From: CAYWMD01 sp964458575
Lineage (GTDB): Bacteria; Verrucomicrobiota; Verrucomicrobiia; Limisphaerales; JADLHS01
Direction of reading: 5' to 3'
Assembly: GCA_964458575.1 (NCBI GenBank)
Contig: CAYWMD010000018.1
Coordinates: 1-64,000, forward strand
Length of the DNA: 64,000 nt
A program made the translations under genes and the position numbers. The notes under the pieces are model-generated. The model made no database searches, was not told the origin of the DNA, and saw only the letters and a program-made list of their open reading frames with translations. Positions 1-7,702 of the stretch are shown piece by piece. How positions within the stretch are numbered: the first letter of the stretch is position 1; each line of letters opens with the position of its first letter.

Positions 1-322
1 GAGCACGGATCCCAAGTTCCAACTGGAAGCGCATCTCACCCGGGACTTCACCGAAGCTTTTTGGGGTTCCCTCGACACAACCTATTTGGCGGGCGGTAAG
101 TCGAGTGTGAACGGAGTCGAGGGCGATTCGCTCAACAGCCCGGCCATCGGCTTCACCCTCGGTTACCAGATCAACGACAACCTCTCCCTCACCGCCGGCT
201 ACATAGCCACCGTCAACGATAGCAAATCCACCGATCTTCAGATGGACGGCTTCCGTATCTCGCTCACTTACGGCTGGCACAAACTGGTGCAGGGAATGAA
301 ACGGCTCACGAGCGAGGAATGA
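1..322 (+). CDS. Outer-membrane beta-barrel protein, C-terminal part (partial)
   Basis: The reading frame is open from base 2 to the stop at 320-322, giving 106 residues; the start lies before the window. The sequence alternates hydrophobic and polar residues in short strands with Gly/Asn/Asp turns (for example GFTLGYQINDNLSLTAGY, then FRISLTYGW), as in the last strands of an outer-membrane barrel. It resembles the transporter family annotated as MetA pathway of phenol degradation, which would be a porin-like channel. The family name is a recollection from pattern, so the assignment is tentative; the barrel nature is better supported. A run of about 12 charged or polar residues follows the last strand, which is unusual because barrels normally end in an aromatic residue. 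Confidence 0.55.
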   Translation, partial: STDPKFQLEAHLTRDFTEAFWGSLDTTYLAGGKSSVNGVEGDSLNSPAIGFTLGYQINDNLSLTAGYIATVNDSKSTDLQMDGFRISLTYGWHKLVQGMKRLTSEE

Positions 323-490
323 AGGATCAAACCGCAATTCGTCCGGACGTGGCGAATCGGGCGAGGTCGAGTTGTGGCTGCGTTGGTGACAACGCGGCTG
401 ACCTGTCGGTTCGCGGCTAAACCGCCAGTTTGCCGCGGACGCACGTCCGCAGCCACGGGCAAACGCTGACCCGCTTTTCACTTTGCTGGC
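323..490. repeat. Intergenic stretch with a short palindrome
   Basis: No gene is seen here. Bases 435-450 form a perfect palindrome, GCGGACG-CA-CGTCCGC, in GC-rich sequence. It resembles the small dispersed hairpins found elsewhere in this region (595-616 and 7277-7339). Confidence 0.4.
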
Positions 491-568
491 ATGGACACCC
501 TTTATTACGGCGACAACCTCGACATCCTGCGCCGCTACCTCAAGGACGAGTCGGTGAACCTCGTCTAA
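491..568 (+). pseudogene. DNA methyltransferase remnant, N-terminal fragment (copy 1)
   Basis: The 25-residue frame starts MDTLYYGDNLDILRRYL and continues KDESVNLV before a stop. This is the characteristic start of site-specific DNA methyltransferases in which DPPF follows shortly after. One extra base near 567 creates the stop: after it the other frame reads LDAP, a decayed form of the catalytic motif context. A C-terminal fragment of a gene of the same kind lies at 665-1089, so most of the methylase has been deleted between them. Homology is by recognition of the conserved N-terminus. Confidence 0.7.
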
Positions 569-594
569 TCTCGACGCGCCCTCGCTCAAGGTAG

Positions 595-616
595 GGCGGG
601 CAGTCCTCTGCCCGCC
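595..616. repeat. Perfect 9-bp hairpin inside the methylase remnant
   Basis: GGCGGGCAG, a four-base loop TCCT, then CTGCCCGCC. It sits between the N- and C-terminal fragments of the broken methylase and resembles REP-type hairpins. There is no T-run, so it is probably a repeat rather than a terminator. Confidence 0.5.
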
Positions 617-664
617 GCCGAACGCGGAGAGAGGTCCGAAACTGCCAGCGGGGCGCAGGGGACG

Positions 665-1089
665 GCGCGCCTCGTCGAGCAGAAGAAAGGCGCGGACCAC
701 GGCATTGACGGCAAGATCCTCTTCCGCGACGACCCGAAAGCCGCCAAGCCCGAGCAGATCATCATTCAAGTCAAAGGCGGCAAGACCGGCGTGAAAGACG
801 TGCGCGATTTGCGCGGCGTGCTGGACCGCGAGAAGGCCGCCATCGGCTTTTGATTTCCCCGCAACCGCCCACCGGCCCGATGGGAACCGAAGCGGCGAGT
901 GTTGGTTTCTACGAGCACAAGACCAACAAACAGAAGTTCCCGCGCCTGCAATTGCGCACGGTGAAGGAATTGATGGAAGGCAAAGGCATCGAGCGCCCGA
1001 CCAGCGCGGCGGCGATAGAAGAGACGTTCAAGAAAGCGCCCGAGTCGAAAAAGAAACATGGCCAGCAAACCGAATTCAACGTATTACTA
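665..1089 (+). pseudogene. DNA methyltransferase/restriction remnant, C-terminal fragment (copy 1)
   Basis: In frame 2 the region reads VEQKKGADHGIDGKILF and then IIIQVKGG, a D...QVKGG arrangement like the PD-(D/E)XK nuclease part at the end of some fused methyltransferase/restriction proteins. The frame ends in TGA at 851-853. A shift of -1 restores it, giving ISPQPPTGPM, FYEHKTNKQKFPRLQLRTV and the tail EETFKKAPESKKKHG. After the tail the restored frame has no stop and runs into the sulfatase frame. The piece is therefore frameshifted and lacks its proper end. The tail matches the remnant at 7608-7682. Confidence 0.7.
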
Positions 1090-1149
1090 GCGCGCCCCCG
1101 CGTCCGACCGGGTCAAACCCGGTCTAACCCGGTCAAACCGAATCAAACC

Positions 1150-3636
1150 ATGAAAACTGCACTTCACCTCGCGTCTGCCCTCGTTGGAGGGTTGGCGCTC
1201 GCCTATTCGGCAAACGCTCAACAAGTCACCGGCGAGCTTGGTTCGCCGAGTGCCACCACCACCATCAGCGGCAAACAACTGCCGCCAGCCGATCCGAAGT
1301 TTGGCGGCGTGATCAACCTGAAGGCCACTGACTCGAAAGCCTGGTGGCCGCCACGCATCGTGCCGCCCAAAGGCGCGCCCAACGTGCTGCTCATCATGAC
1401 CGACGATTGCGGTTTCGGCGCGCCGAGCACGTTCGGCGGCGTCATTCCAACACCGGCGCTCGATCGCATCGCGAAGAACGGCTTGCGCTACACGCAGTTC
1501 CACTCCACGTCGTTGTGCTCGCCGACGCGCGCCGCGCTTATCACCGGACGCAACCATCACGTCGCCGGTTACGGCGTCGTGGGCGAGGCGGCAACGGGCT
1601 TTCCGGGTTACGACTCGGTCATCAAGAAGGAGTGCGGGACCATCGGCGAGATTCTCAAGCAGAACGGCTATGCGACTTCGTGGTTTGGCAAGAACCACAA
1701 CACGCCGTTCTACCAGGCGAGCCAGGCCGGTCCGTTTGACCAATGGCCCATCGGCATGGGCTTCGAGTATTTCTACGGGTTCATCGGCGGCGACACGAGC
1801 CAATGGACGCCGAACCTGTTCCGCAACACGACGGCCATCTATCCATTCCAGGGGCAGGAAGGGAAATGGAATCTGACCACGGCGATGGCCGATGACGCCA
1901 TCGCGTACATGAAACAACTCAGCGAGATTGCGCCCGACAAACCGTTCTTCGTGTATTACGTCCCGGGCGGAACTCATTCGCCGCATCATCCCACGCCGGA
2001 GTGGATCAAGAAGATCAGCGACCTGAAGTTGTTCGATGCGGGCTGGAACAAAGTGCGCGAGACCATCTTCGCCAACCAGAAACGACTCGGCATCCTTCCG
2101 CCCGACGCCAAACTGACGGCGTGGCCGAAGGATTTGCCGGAGTGGGAGTCGCTGGATTGGGATGCGAAAAAGCTCTTCATCAAACAGGCCGACGTTTATG
2201 GCGCTTACCTCGCTTACACCGACCACGAGATTGGGCGCGTGATTCAAGCCGTCGAAGACATGGGCAAACTGGACAACACGCTGATCATTTACATCAGCGG
2301 CGACAACGGCGCGAGCGCGGAAGGCATGCTCAACGGCACGCCGAACGAATTCACCACCTTCAATGGCGTGCCCGTGCCGGTGAAGGACCAGTTCCTGTGG
2401 TATGAATTCTGGGGATCGGACAAGACCTTCCCGCACTTTGCGGCGGGGTGGGCGTGGGCGATGAGCACGCCGTTTCAATGGATGAAACAAGTTGCGTCGC
2501 ATCGCGGCGGCACGGCGCAGGGCGTGTGCATGTCCTGGCCCGGCCACATCAACGATGGCGGTGGCATCCGGCATCAGTTCCATCACGTCATTGATATTGT
2601 GCCGACGATTCTCGAAGCGACCGGTGTTGCCGCGCCTGACACCGTCAACGGCATCCCGCAACGGCCCATCGAAGGCGTGAGCATGGCCTACACATGGGAC
2701 AAGGCCAACGCCAACGCGCCCTCCAAACACACCACGCAATACTTCGAGATGCTCGGCAACCGCGCCATTTACAAAGACGGCTGGATGGCGGCGACGACGC
2801 CGGTGACGATTCCGTGGATACTGAGCACGGCTCCGCCGCCCGATGTCATCACCGGCTACAAGTGGGAACTCTACAACCTCAAAGAGGACGTTACGCAGGC
2901 TAACGATCTCGCGTCCAAGATGCCGGACAAGCTCAAGGAAATGCAGGACGTGTTCTACGCCGAGGCGAAGAAGTACGACGTGCTCCCGCTCGACAACTCA
3001 ACGCTCGAGCGCTTCCTCACAAAGCGTCCAAGCTCCACGGCCGGCCGGAAAGTGTTTGAATACTCCGGCGAGTTGTCAGGTGTCCCGGCTGCCTGCGCCC
3101 CGAACATCCTCGCGAAGGATTTCATCATCAAGGCGGAGGTCGAAATTCCCGAAGGCGGCGCCGAAGGCATGATCTGCACCGAAGGCGGCCGTTTTGGGGG
3201 CTACGGCCTCTTTCTGAGCAAAGGCATCGAGGGCATTGGCCGGGGCCACGTCGTATTCATGCACAACCTGCTCGACCTGAAACGCACGGCTTGGGAAGGG
3301 CCGGAGTTGAAGGCCGGCAAACATACCATCGTGTTTGACTTCAAATATGACGGCCCTGGCTTCGGCAAAGGCGGCACCGGCGAATTGTTCGTGGACGGCA
3401 AGTCCGTGGCGAAGAAGTCGCTGGAGCACATGACGCCCATCATGTTCCCGGAAGACGAGGACTTCGATGTTGGTCAGGACACGCGCTCCGGCGTCGCGGC
3501 CATCGAATATCGCTACGATGTGCCCTTCAAGTTCACCGGCAAGATCAACAAACTGAAGTTCGACCTTGGTCCGTCGGAATATACCGCCGCGGAACACAAG
3601 GCCGCCGCTGAACGTGTTGCCCGCGCGAAAGACTAA
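1150..3636 (+). CDS. Arylsulfatase, AtsA/AslA type, exported
   Basis: Hydrolyses sulfate esters in the periplasm or outside the cell. The protein has 828 residues. The start at 1150 gives a signal peptide (MKTALHLASALVGGLALAY, then SANA). The same frame is open upstream to 850, but that part is methylase remnant. Residues D85/D86 in the motif LLIMTDDCGFG are the expected metal ligands. Cys123 in CSPTR is the residue converted to formylglycine. The sulfatase fold runs to about residue 600, and a beta-rich C-terminal domain (about 620-828, with GGRFGGYGLF) is typical of this large subfamily. The family is certain; the substrate is unknown. No formylglycine-generating enzyme is encoded in the window, so maturation must come from elsewhere. 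The short leader before the ATG is rich in A and C with no Shine-Dalgarno sequence. Confidence 0.93.
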   Translation: MKTALHLASALVGGLALAYSANAQQVTGELGSPSATTTISGKQLPPADPKFGGVINLKATDSKAWWPPRIVPPKGAPNVLLIMTDDCGFGAPSTFGGVIPTPALDRIAKNGLRYTQFHSTSLCSPTRAALITGRNHHVAGYGVVGEAATGFPGYDSVIKKECGTIGEILKQNGYATSWFGKNHNTPFYQASQAGPFDQWPIGMGFEYFYGFIGGDTSQWTPNLFRNTTAIYPFQGQEGKWNLTTAMADDAIAYMKQLSEIAPDKPFFVYYVPGGTHSPHHPTPEWIKKISDLKLFDAGWNKVRETIFANQKRLGILPPDAKLTAWPKDLPEWESLDWDAKKLFIKQADVYGAYLAYTDHEIGRVIQAVEDMGKLDNTLIIYISGDNGASAEGMLNGTPNEFTTFNGVPVPVKDQFLWYEFWGSDKTFPHFAAGWAWAMSTPFQWMKQVASHRGGTAQGVCMSWPGHINDGGGIRHQFHHVIDIVPTILEATGVAAPDTVNGIPQRPIEGVSMAYTWDKANANAPSKHTTQYFEMLGNRAIYKDGWMAATTPVTIPWILSTAPPPDVITGYKWELYNLKEDVTQANDLASKMPDKLKEMQDVFYAEAKKYDVLPLDNSTLERFLTKRPSSTAGRKVFEYSGELSGVPAACAPNILAKDFIIKAEVEIPEGGAEGMICTEGGRFGGYGLFLSKGIEGIGRGHVVFMHNLLDLKRTAWEGPELKAGKHTIVFDFKYDGPGFGKGGTGELFVDGKSVAKKSLEHMTPIMFPEDEDFDVGQDTRSGVAAIEYRYDVPFKFTGKINKLKFDLGPSEYTAAEHKAAAERVARAKD

Positions 3637-3843
3637 GCGATATCGTTTGAACTTTTGGCGCGCGGCTGTGCCCGCCGGGGTCAGCCGCAGCTGGTGGCTG
3701 GTTAAAACTCCTTCGGATCGGGGAAGTGCTGTGGCTGGTCTCCGACACAGCCGCGCTCCGTCCGGGTTTGAAGACACGCCGTAGCGGCAGTTGCGCAACT
3801 TGAAGAGCAAGCGGTCTGACCGCCGACAGAGAGAAAGATTGAA

Positions 3844-4221
3844 ATGAAAAAAGTGCTGACCCTGGCCGCCGTCGCCGAACTGGCCACGGGTCTGGCGCTG
3901 CTGGTTGTCCCGTCGCTCGTCGGGCGCTTGTTGCTCGGGGCGGAACTTTCCGGCGTCGCCATCCCGGTTGCGCGCGTGCTCGGCATTGCCCTGATCGCAT
4001 TGGGTGTGGCCTGCCTGCCCGGTCGAACAGCCCTTTGCGGCATGTTGACCTACAACGCGCTTGGGACTGTGTACTTCACCTGGCTTGCCATCGGCGGCGA
4101 ATGGGTTGGACCGCTGTTATGGCCGGCAGTCGTGCTGCACGCGATCCTGACGGCGCTGCTCGCCCGGGCGTGGTTTCAATCGCGAAAGCCCGGCCCATCA
4201 AACGAGCCCACGAAGAAATGA
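3844..4221 (+). CDS. Small integral membrane protein, unknown function
   Basis: A 125-residue protein made of about four hydrophobic segments (roughly residues 4-24, 39-60, 64-84 and 90-112) with a short charged C-terminal tail (FQSRKPGPSNEPTKK). No catalytic motif is visible. It lies 207 bp after the sulfatase on the same strand and may be co-transcribed with it. Starts at ATG 3844 after an A/G-rich leader (GAGAGAAAGATTGAA). I do not recognise a named family. Codon composition fits a real gene, and the hydrophobic pattern is far too regular for a chance frame. Confidence 0.75.
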   Translation: MKKVLTLAAVAELATGLALLVVPSLVGRLLLGAELSGVAIPVARVLGIALIALGVACLPGRTALCGMLTYNALGTVYFTWLAIGGEWVGPLLWPAVVLHAILTALLARAWFQSRKPGPSNEPTKK

Positions 4222-4283
4222 CCCGCATTCGATTTTGAACCACGCGACCGTTCCTCATCGAGAGCGGCCCGCGCAGCTCAAGG

Positions 4284-4404
4284 TTTTGGATTGCGCCGGC
4301 AGAGCGCAGCGGCGACGGCGCTTTCGATGGCAGGAAAATCATGGGAGCGGCCAGCCCGCGTGCTGAAAAGCGGCGTCGCGCTCCGCTTGCCGCCGCAGTC
4401 CAAA
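4284..4404. repeat. MITE-like imperfect inverted repeat
   Basis: Arms of about 41 bases at 4284-4325 and 4364-4404 are imperfect reverse complements: the first begins TTTGGATTGCGCCGGCAGAG, and the second read on the minus strand begins TTTGGACTGCGGCGGCAAGC. They can fold into one long stem around a central loop. It lies 19 bases before the methylase remnant at 4424. The minus-strand arm resembles a sequence I associate with dispersed repeats in Pedosphaera-type genomes; that association is recollection. The stretch 4222-4283 shows nothing else. Confidence 0.65.
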
Positions 4405-4423
4405 TACTTCATAGTCCCGGCGC

Positions 4424-4522
4424 ATGGGCACACTTTACTACCACGACAACCTCGACATCCTGAGGCGTTACCTCAAGGACGAGTCGGTGCAACACGCATT
4501 CCATTCCCTGCGCCTGATATGA
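4424..4522 (+). pseudogene. DNA methyltransferase remnant, N-terminal fragment (copy 2)
   Basis: The frame starts MGTLYYHDNLDILRRYL, then KDESV, matching copy 1 at 491 for about 22 residues. It then leaves homology and stops at 4520-4522. The start of the next gene (ATG 4519) overlaps the end of this frame. The matching C-terminal tail of the same gene family is found 3.1 kb downstream at 7608-7682. Confidence 0.7.
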
Positions 4523-5298
4523 ACGTCTCAGCCATTGCAATCCTGACAATCCTCGGCATGGTCGCCGGAACGCTCGGCACGCTGGAAATTGGCCGGCGGC
4601 TCGGGGCGCGCCGCTTGGCTTGCGACCCGGAGGGCGCCCGGGCCGGCACGGGGGCCATTGACGGCGCGATCTTTGGTTTGCTGGGGTTGCTCATTGCCTT
4701 CACCTTTTCCGGCGCGGCGTCGCGGTTTGACACCCGGCGTTCGATCATTGTCGAGGAGGCCAACGCCATCGGCACCGCCTGGCTGCGGTTGGATTTGCTG
4801 CCCGCCGCCGCGCAACCGCCGCTGCGCGAGAAGTTCCGGCAATACCTGGATTCACGCCTCGCGGTTTTTCAAAAGATCCCGGACATGGCGGCGGTCCGGA
4901 CGGAGTTGAACCGGGCGGGCGCGCTGCAAAACGACATTTGGACGCAGGCGGTCGTGGCCTGCCGCGATTCCGGTTCGCAATCCGCAACCATCTTACTGCT
5001 GCCGGCCTTGAACGAGATGTTCGACATGGCCACCAGCCGGACGACCGGGGCGATACAGCACCCGCCGATGATTATTTACGCGGTGCTGGGATTGCTCCTG
5101 CTGGCCAGTTCGTTGCTGGCCGGATTTGGCCTGGGCGTGGGCAAGCTGCGCAATTGGTTTCACGGCCTGGCGTTTGTCCTGGTGATGACCCTGACGGTTT
5201 ATGTCATCCTGGATTTCGAATTCCCACGGGTGGGAATCATCCGCATCCACGGCTTCGATCAGGTGCTGCTGGATTTGCGACAGAGCATGAACCCATAA
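4519..5298 (+). CDS. DUF4239/bestrophin-like membrane protein
   Basis: 259 residues. An N-terminal membrane anchor (about residues 4-22) is followed by a segment GAIDGAIFGLLGLLIAFTFS with a second membrane helix and a soluble region containing SIIVEEANAIGTAWLRLDLL. Two further helices (about 190-212 and 218-238) close the protein. The pattern of GxxxGLLGLLxAFTFS followed by EANAIGTAWLR is what I know from DUF4239 (bestrophin-like domain) proteins. Function is unknown. ATG 4519 is chosen because residues upstream in the same frame come from a repeat and methylase remnant. Confidence 0.75.
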   Translation: MNVSAIAILTILGMVAGTLGTLEIGRRLGARRLACDPEGARAGTGAIDGAIFGLLGLLIAFTFSGAASRFDTRRSIIVEEANAIGTAWLRLDLLPAAAQPPLREKFRQYLDSRLAVFQKIPDMAAVRTELNRAGALQNDIWTQAVVACRDSGSQSATILLLPALNEMFDMATSRTTGAIQHPPMIIYAVLGLLLLASSLLAGFGLGVGKLRNWFHGLAFVLVMTLTVYVILDFEFPRVGIIRIHGFDQVLLDLRQSMNP

Positions 5299-5339
5299 AA
5301 ACCGGTTGACCGCTTCGACTGCTACGAACAAACTGGCAC

Positions 5340-5504
5340 ATGAACCAACGACCCTTGTCCACCGTGGCACTGGCTGCGGCCATCGCCGAAGCGGCCTTCA
5401 TTTACGGCTTGCCCATCGGGATGAATTACGCGGTGCAGTTGACGGAGGGTAATGCCTGCAAATACGAACAAAGAATCAAAAACAACAAACCATGCAGTTC
5501 ATAA
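5340..5504 (+). pseudogene. DUF1254 protein remnant, N-terminal fragment
   Basis: A 54-codon frame containing AIAEAAFIYGLPIGMNYAV, nearly the same as the start of the DUF1254 domain in the gene at 10268 (AIAEEGFIYGLPIVMNYAV). Homology is lost after about residue 35 and the frame stops at 5502-5504, inside the first codons of the intact DUF1254 gene at 5492. It could also be a short translated leader, but the match to a domain core favours a broken paralogue. Confidence 0.65.
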
Positions 5505-6931
5505 AAAGCTGTTCCCGACAACGGGCCCTGGTGATTGGCCTCGCGGCGATCACGCTGTGCGTAACCCACAACTCTAGCCAGGCCAAAGATAATGTCTTCG
5601 AGGCGCTGCCGGCCGGCATTGACGCCTACATTTACGGCTATCCGCTCGTCACGATGGAAATGACGCGCCGCGTCATGACCAACGTCCGCGAACCCGCAGG
5701 CACGCGCGCGCCGATGGGACATTTTGTGCGGATGCGCGAGTATCCCACCGCCGCCTTCCGCGATGTGACCGCGCCCAACGCCGATACGCTTTACACGACC
5801 GCTTGGATTGATGTCGGCAAAGAGCCGTGGGTGTTGAGCCTGCCGGATGCGAAGGACCGCTATTATCTTTTCCCGATGCTCGACGGCTGGACGGATGTGT
5901 TTCAAGTCCCCGGCAAACGCACGACCGGCACGGCCGCGCAGACCTACGCCATCACCGGCCCCGGTTGGAAAGGTAAACTGCCGGCGGGCGTGAAGGAATA
6001 CAAGTCGCCCACCGCCATGGTCTGGCTTTTGGGCCGCATCTATTGCACCGGCACACCGGAAGACTACGCCGCCGTGCACAAGCTGCAGGATCAGATTTCC
6101 CTCGTGCCGCTCAGTTCCTACGGCAAGCCCTACACGCCGCCGCCGGGGAAGGTGGACCCGTCCATTGACATGAAAACCGCCGTGCGTGAACAGGTCAACG
6201 CCCTCAGCGCCGATGAGTATTTCAACCTGCTCGCGAAGCTGATGAAGGACAATCCGCCTTACGCCGCCGACAAACCCATGCTCGCCAAGCTGGCCAAGCT
6301 CGGCATCGTGCCCGGCCAGCCGTTTGACAGCAGCAAACTCGGCCCGCTGGCCAAGGAAGCCTTCGACGCCGTTCCCAAGATCGCCAATGAAAAAATCATG
6401 CTCTGGCTGAAGGAAGGCATTTTGGCCGGCGACATGAAATTGGTACACGGCTGGGTGTTCACCACCAAAACCGGCGAGTACGGCGTGAATTACATTCAGC
6501 GCGCCCTCGTCACCGCCATCGGCCTCGGCGCCAATCGCCCGCAGGACGCCGTTTATCCCACGTCCGAAGGCCCGTCCATCCTCGGCGCCTACACGGGCCT
6601 GAAGAAATACGTGATGCACTTCCCCAAAGGCGAACTGCCGCCCGCGCAGGGATTCTGGTCGCTCACGATGTATGACGCCGCGTATTTCTTCGTGGAGAAT
6701 CCGTTGAACCGCTACAGCATCAGCGCTCGGCAGAACCTGAAACCCAATGCGGATGGTTCCGTGGACCTCTATATCCAGAACGAAAGCCCCGGCGCGGACA
6801 AGGAATCCAACTGGTTGCCCGCTCCGAAGGGGAAATTCATCCTCATGCTGCGACTCTACTGGCCGAAAACCACGCCGCCCTCGATCCTCGACGGCAGTTG
6901 GACAATTCCGCAGGTCAAGGCGGTCGAGTAA
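5492..6931 (+). CDS. DUF1254/DUF1214 domain protein, exported
   Basis: 479 residues with a signal peptide of about 30 residues. The DUF1254 domain lies at roughly 45-170, with IDAYIYGYPLVTMEMTRRV and the conserved TAPNADTLYTTAWIDV-type block. The DUF1214 domain lies at roughly 355-465, with FWSLTMYDAAYFFVENPLNR, SPGADKESNWLPAP and LRLYWP. Proteins with this pair are widespread; their biochemical role is not settled and none is assigned here. A paralogue lies at 10268 and a broken one at 5340. The leader just before the ATG is rich in A and C (AATCAAAAACAACAAACC) with no Shine-Dalgarno sequence. Confidence 0.88.
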   Translation: MQFIKSCSRQRALVIGLAAITLCVTHNSSQAKDNVFEALPAGIDAYIYGYPLVTMEMTRRVMTNVREPAGTRAPMGHFVRMREYPTAAFRDVTAPNADTLYTTAWIDVGKEPWVLSLPDAKDRYYLFPMLDGWTDVFQVPGKRTTGTAAQTYAITGPGWKGKLPAGVKEYKSPTAMVWLLGRIYCTGTPEDYAAVHKLQDQISLVPLSSYGKPYTPPPGKVDPSIDMKTAVREQVNALSADEYFNLLAKLMKDNPPYAADKPMLAKLAKLGIVPGQPFDSSKLGPLAKEAFDAVPKIANEKIMLWLKEGILAGDMKLVHGWVFTTKTGEYGVNYIQRALVTAIGLGANRPQDAVYPTSEGPSILGAYTGLKKYVMHFPKGELPPAQGFWSLTMYDAAYFFVENPLNRYSISARQNLKPNADGSVDLYIQNESPGADKESNWLPAPKGKFILMLRLYWPKTTPPSILDGSWTIPQVKAVE

Positions 6932-6953
6932 GCTGAACCCTTTGCGAATCTCA

Positions 6954-6979
6954 CGGGCCGTCTCGCAAGAGGCGGCCCG
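6954..6979 (+). terminator. Hairpin after the DUF1254 gene
   Basis: CGGGCCG-T-CTC-GCAA-GAG-G-CGGCCCG forms an 11-pair stem (one T-G pair) closed by a GCAA tetraloop, 22 bases after the stop codon. It is followed by TGCAAGATTTT. It probably terminates the transcript; the T-run is weak. Confidence 0.6.
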
Positions 6980-7125
6980 TGCAAGATTTTATGGACTGCG
7001 CAGGACCACGCCGGACCACGGCAAGCGCTGGCGCACGGCCCGCCGTGTTCAACATCCGCTTCCGCCACTTCAAGGTGCGATTTCTCCGAAAAATGATTTC
7101 GCGCTTTGAACCCCTGAACCTGGCC

Positions 7126-7339
7126 GGGACGCGTTCCGTCCGCGTCGCCAGCTTTTCAACCAGAAGTTGGGGGACGCGGGTGGAAACGCGTCCTTACCCA
7201 ATGCGAGGGGAGGTTTATGGAGAGTTTCCACGATCTTGAAATCGCGCATTGGAAGCCGGAACCGACTCGCGTCAGCAGCGCGGACCGCCGAGTCCGCGCT
7301 TGCCAGCTTTGGGTTCGCGCGGACTCAGCGGTCCGCGCT
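7126..7339. repeat. Two inverted-repeat elements in a gene-free stretch
   Basis: The stretch 6980-7607 contains no gene I can support. It holds two hairpin repeats. The first has arms at 7126-7146 and 7172-7193 (GACGCG...CGCGTCC type, imperfect). The second has 23-base arms at 7277-7299 and 7317-7339 that match at 22 of 23 positions; each arm contains GCGGAC...GTCCGC and is itself partly palindromic. They look like REP or MITE elements. The rest (7340-7607) shows nothing recognisable. Confidence 0.6.
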
Positions 7340-7607
7340 CCGAGCAGCGGTTTAGGGAAAGGTGGTGAATCTCTTCTAGCTCGAGAAGGGTGCGCTCGAC
7401 AGGCCCGGGCGGAGTTGGGTCCGAATTGGCAAGGCCCGCTTTTTAGCCTGGCTCAACCGGCAGGCGCTGACCGCTTTTCCGCAATCGCCATCAATGCGAA
7501 ATCCTCCGGCGTGGGCGAACAGCTCTTCGTACCACGGTTTCATAGACCGTGAAGGCCTACGCCGGGGCGGGCCGCTTCGCGAGCGCGATTCCGTCCGACC
7601 GGCTCAG

Positions 7608-7682
7608 GCGAGCGAGGAGACGTTCAAGAAAGCGCCCGAGTCGAAGAAAAAGCACGGCCACCAGACCGATTTGACGATTTGA
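7608..7682 (+). pseudogene. DNA methyltransferase/restriction remnant, C-terminal fragment (copy 2)
   Basis: The frame reads EETFKKAPESKKKHGHQTD and ends LTI before TGA at 7680-7682. It matches the tail of copy 1 (EETFKKAPESKKKHGQQTE), with the natural stop still present. Nothing of the rest of the gene is next to it; its N-terminal counterpart is at 4424. Confidence 0.7.
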
Positions 7683-7702
7683 CCGGGCCACTGTAACGAA
7701 GG

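Noticed and set aside
850..1149. Extended N-terminus of the first sulfatase
   Set aside because: The 100 extra codons are the C-terminal fragment of a broken methylase; the signal peptide begins at 1150.
1087..2739. Long minus-strand open frame of 550 codons opposite the first sulfatase
   Set aside because: It is antisense to a clear sulfatase, is full of Arg, His and Ala as expected for a shadow frame in GC-rich DNA, and has no domain or start signal.
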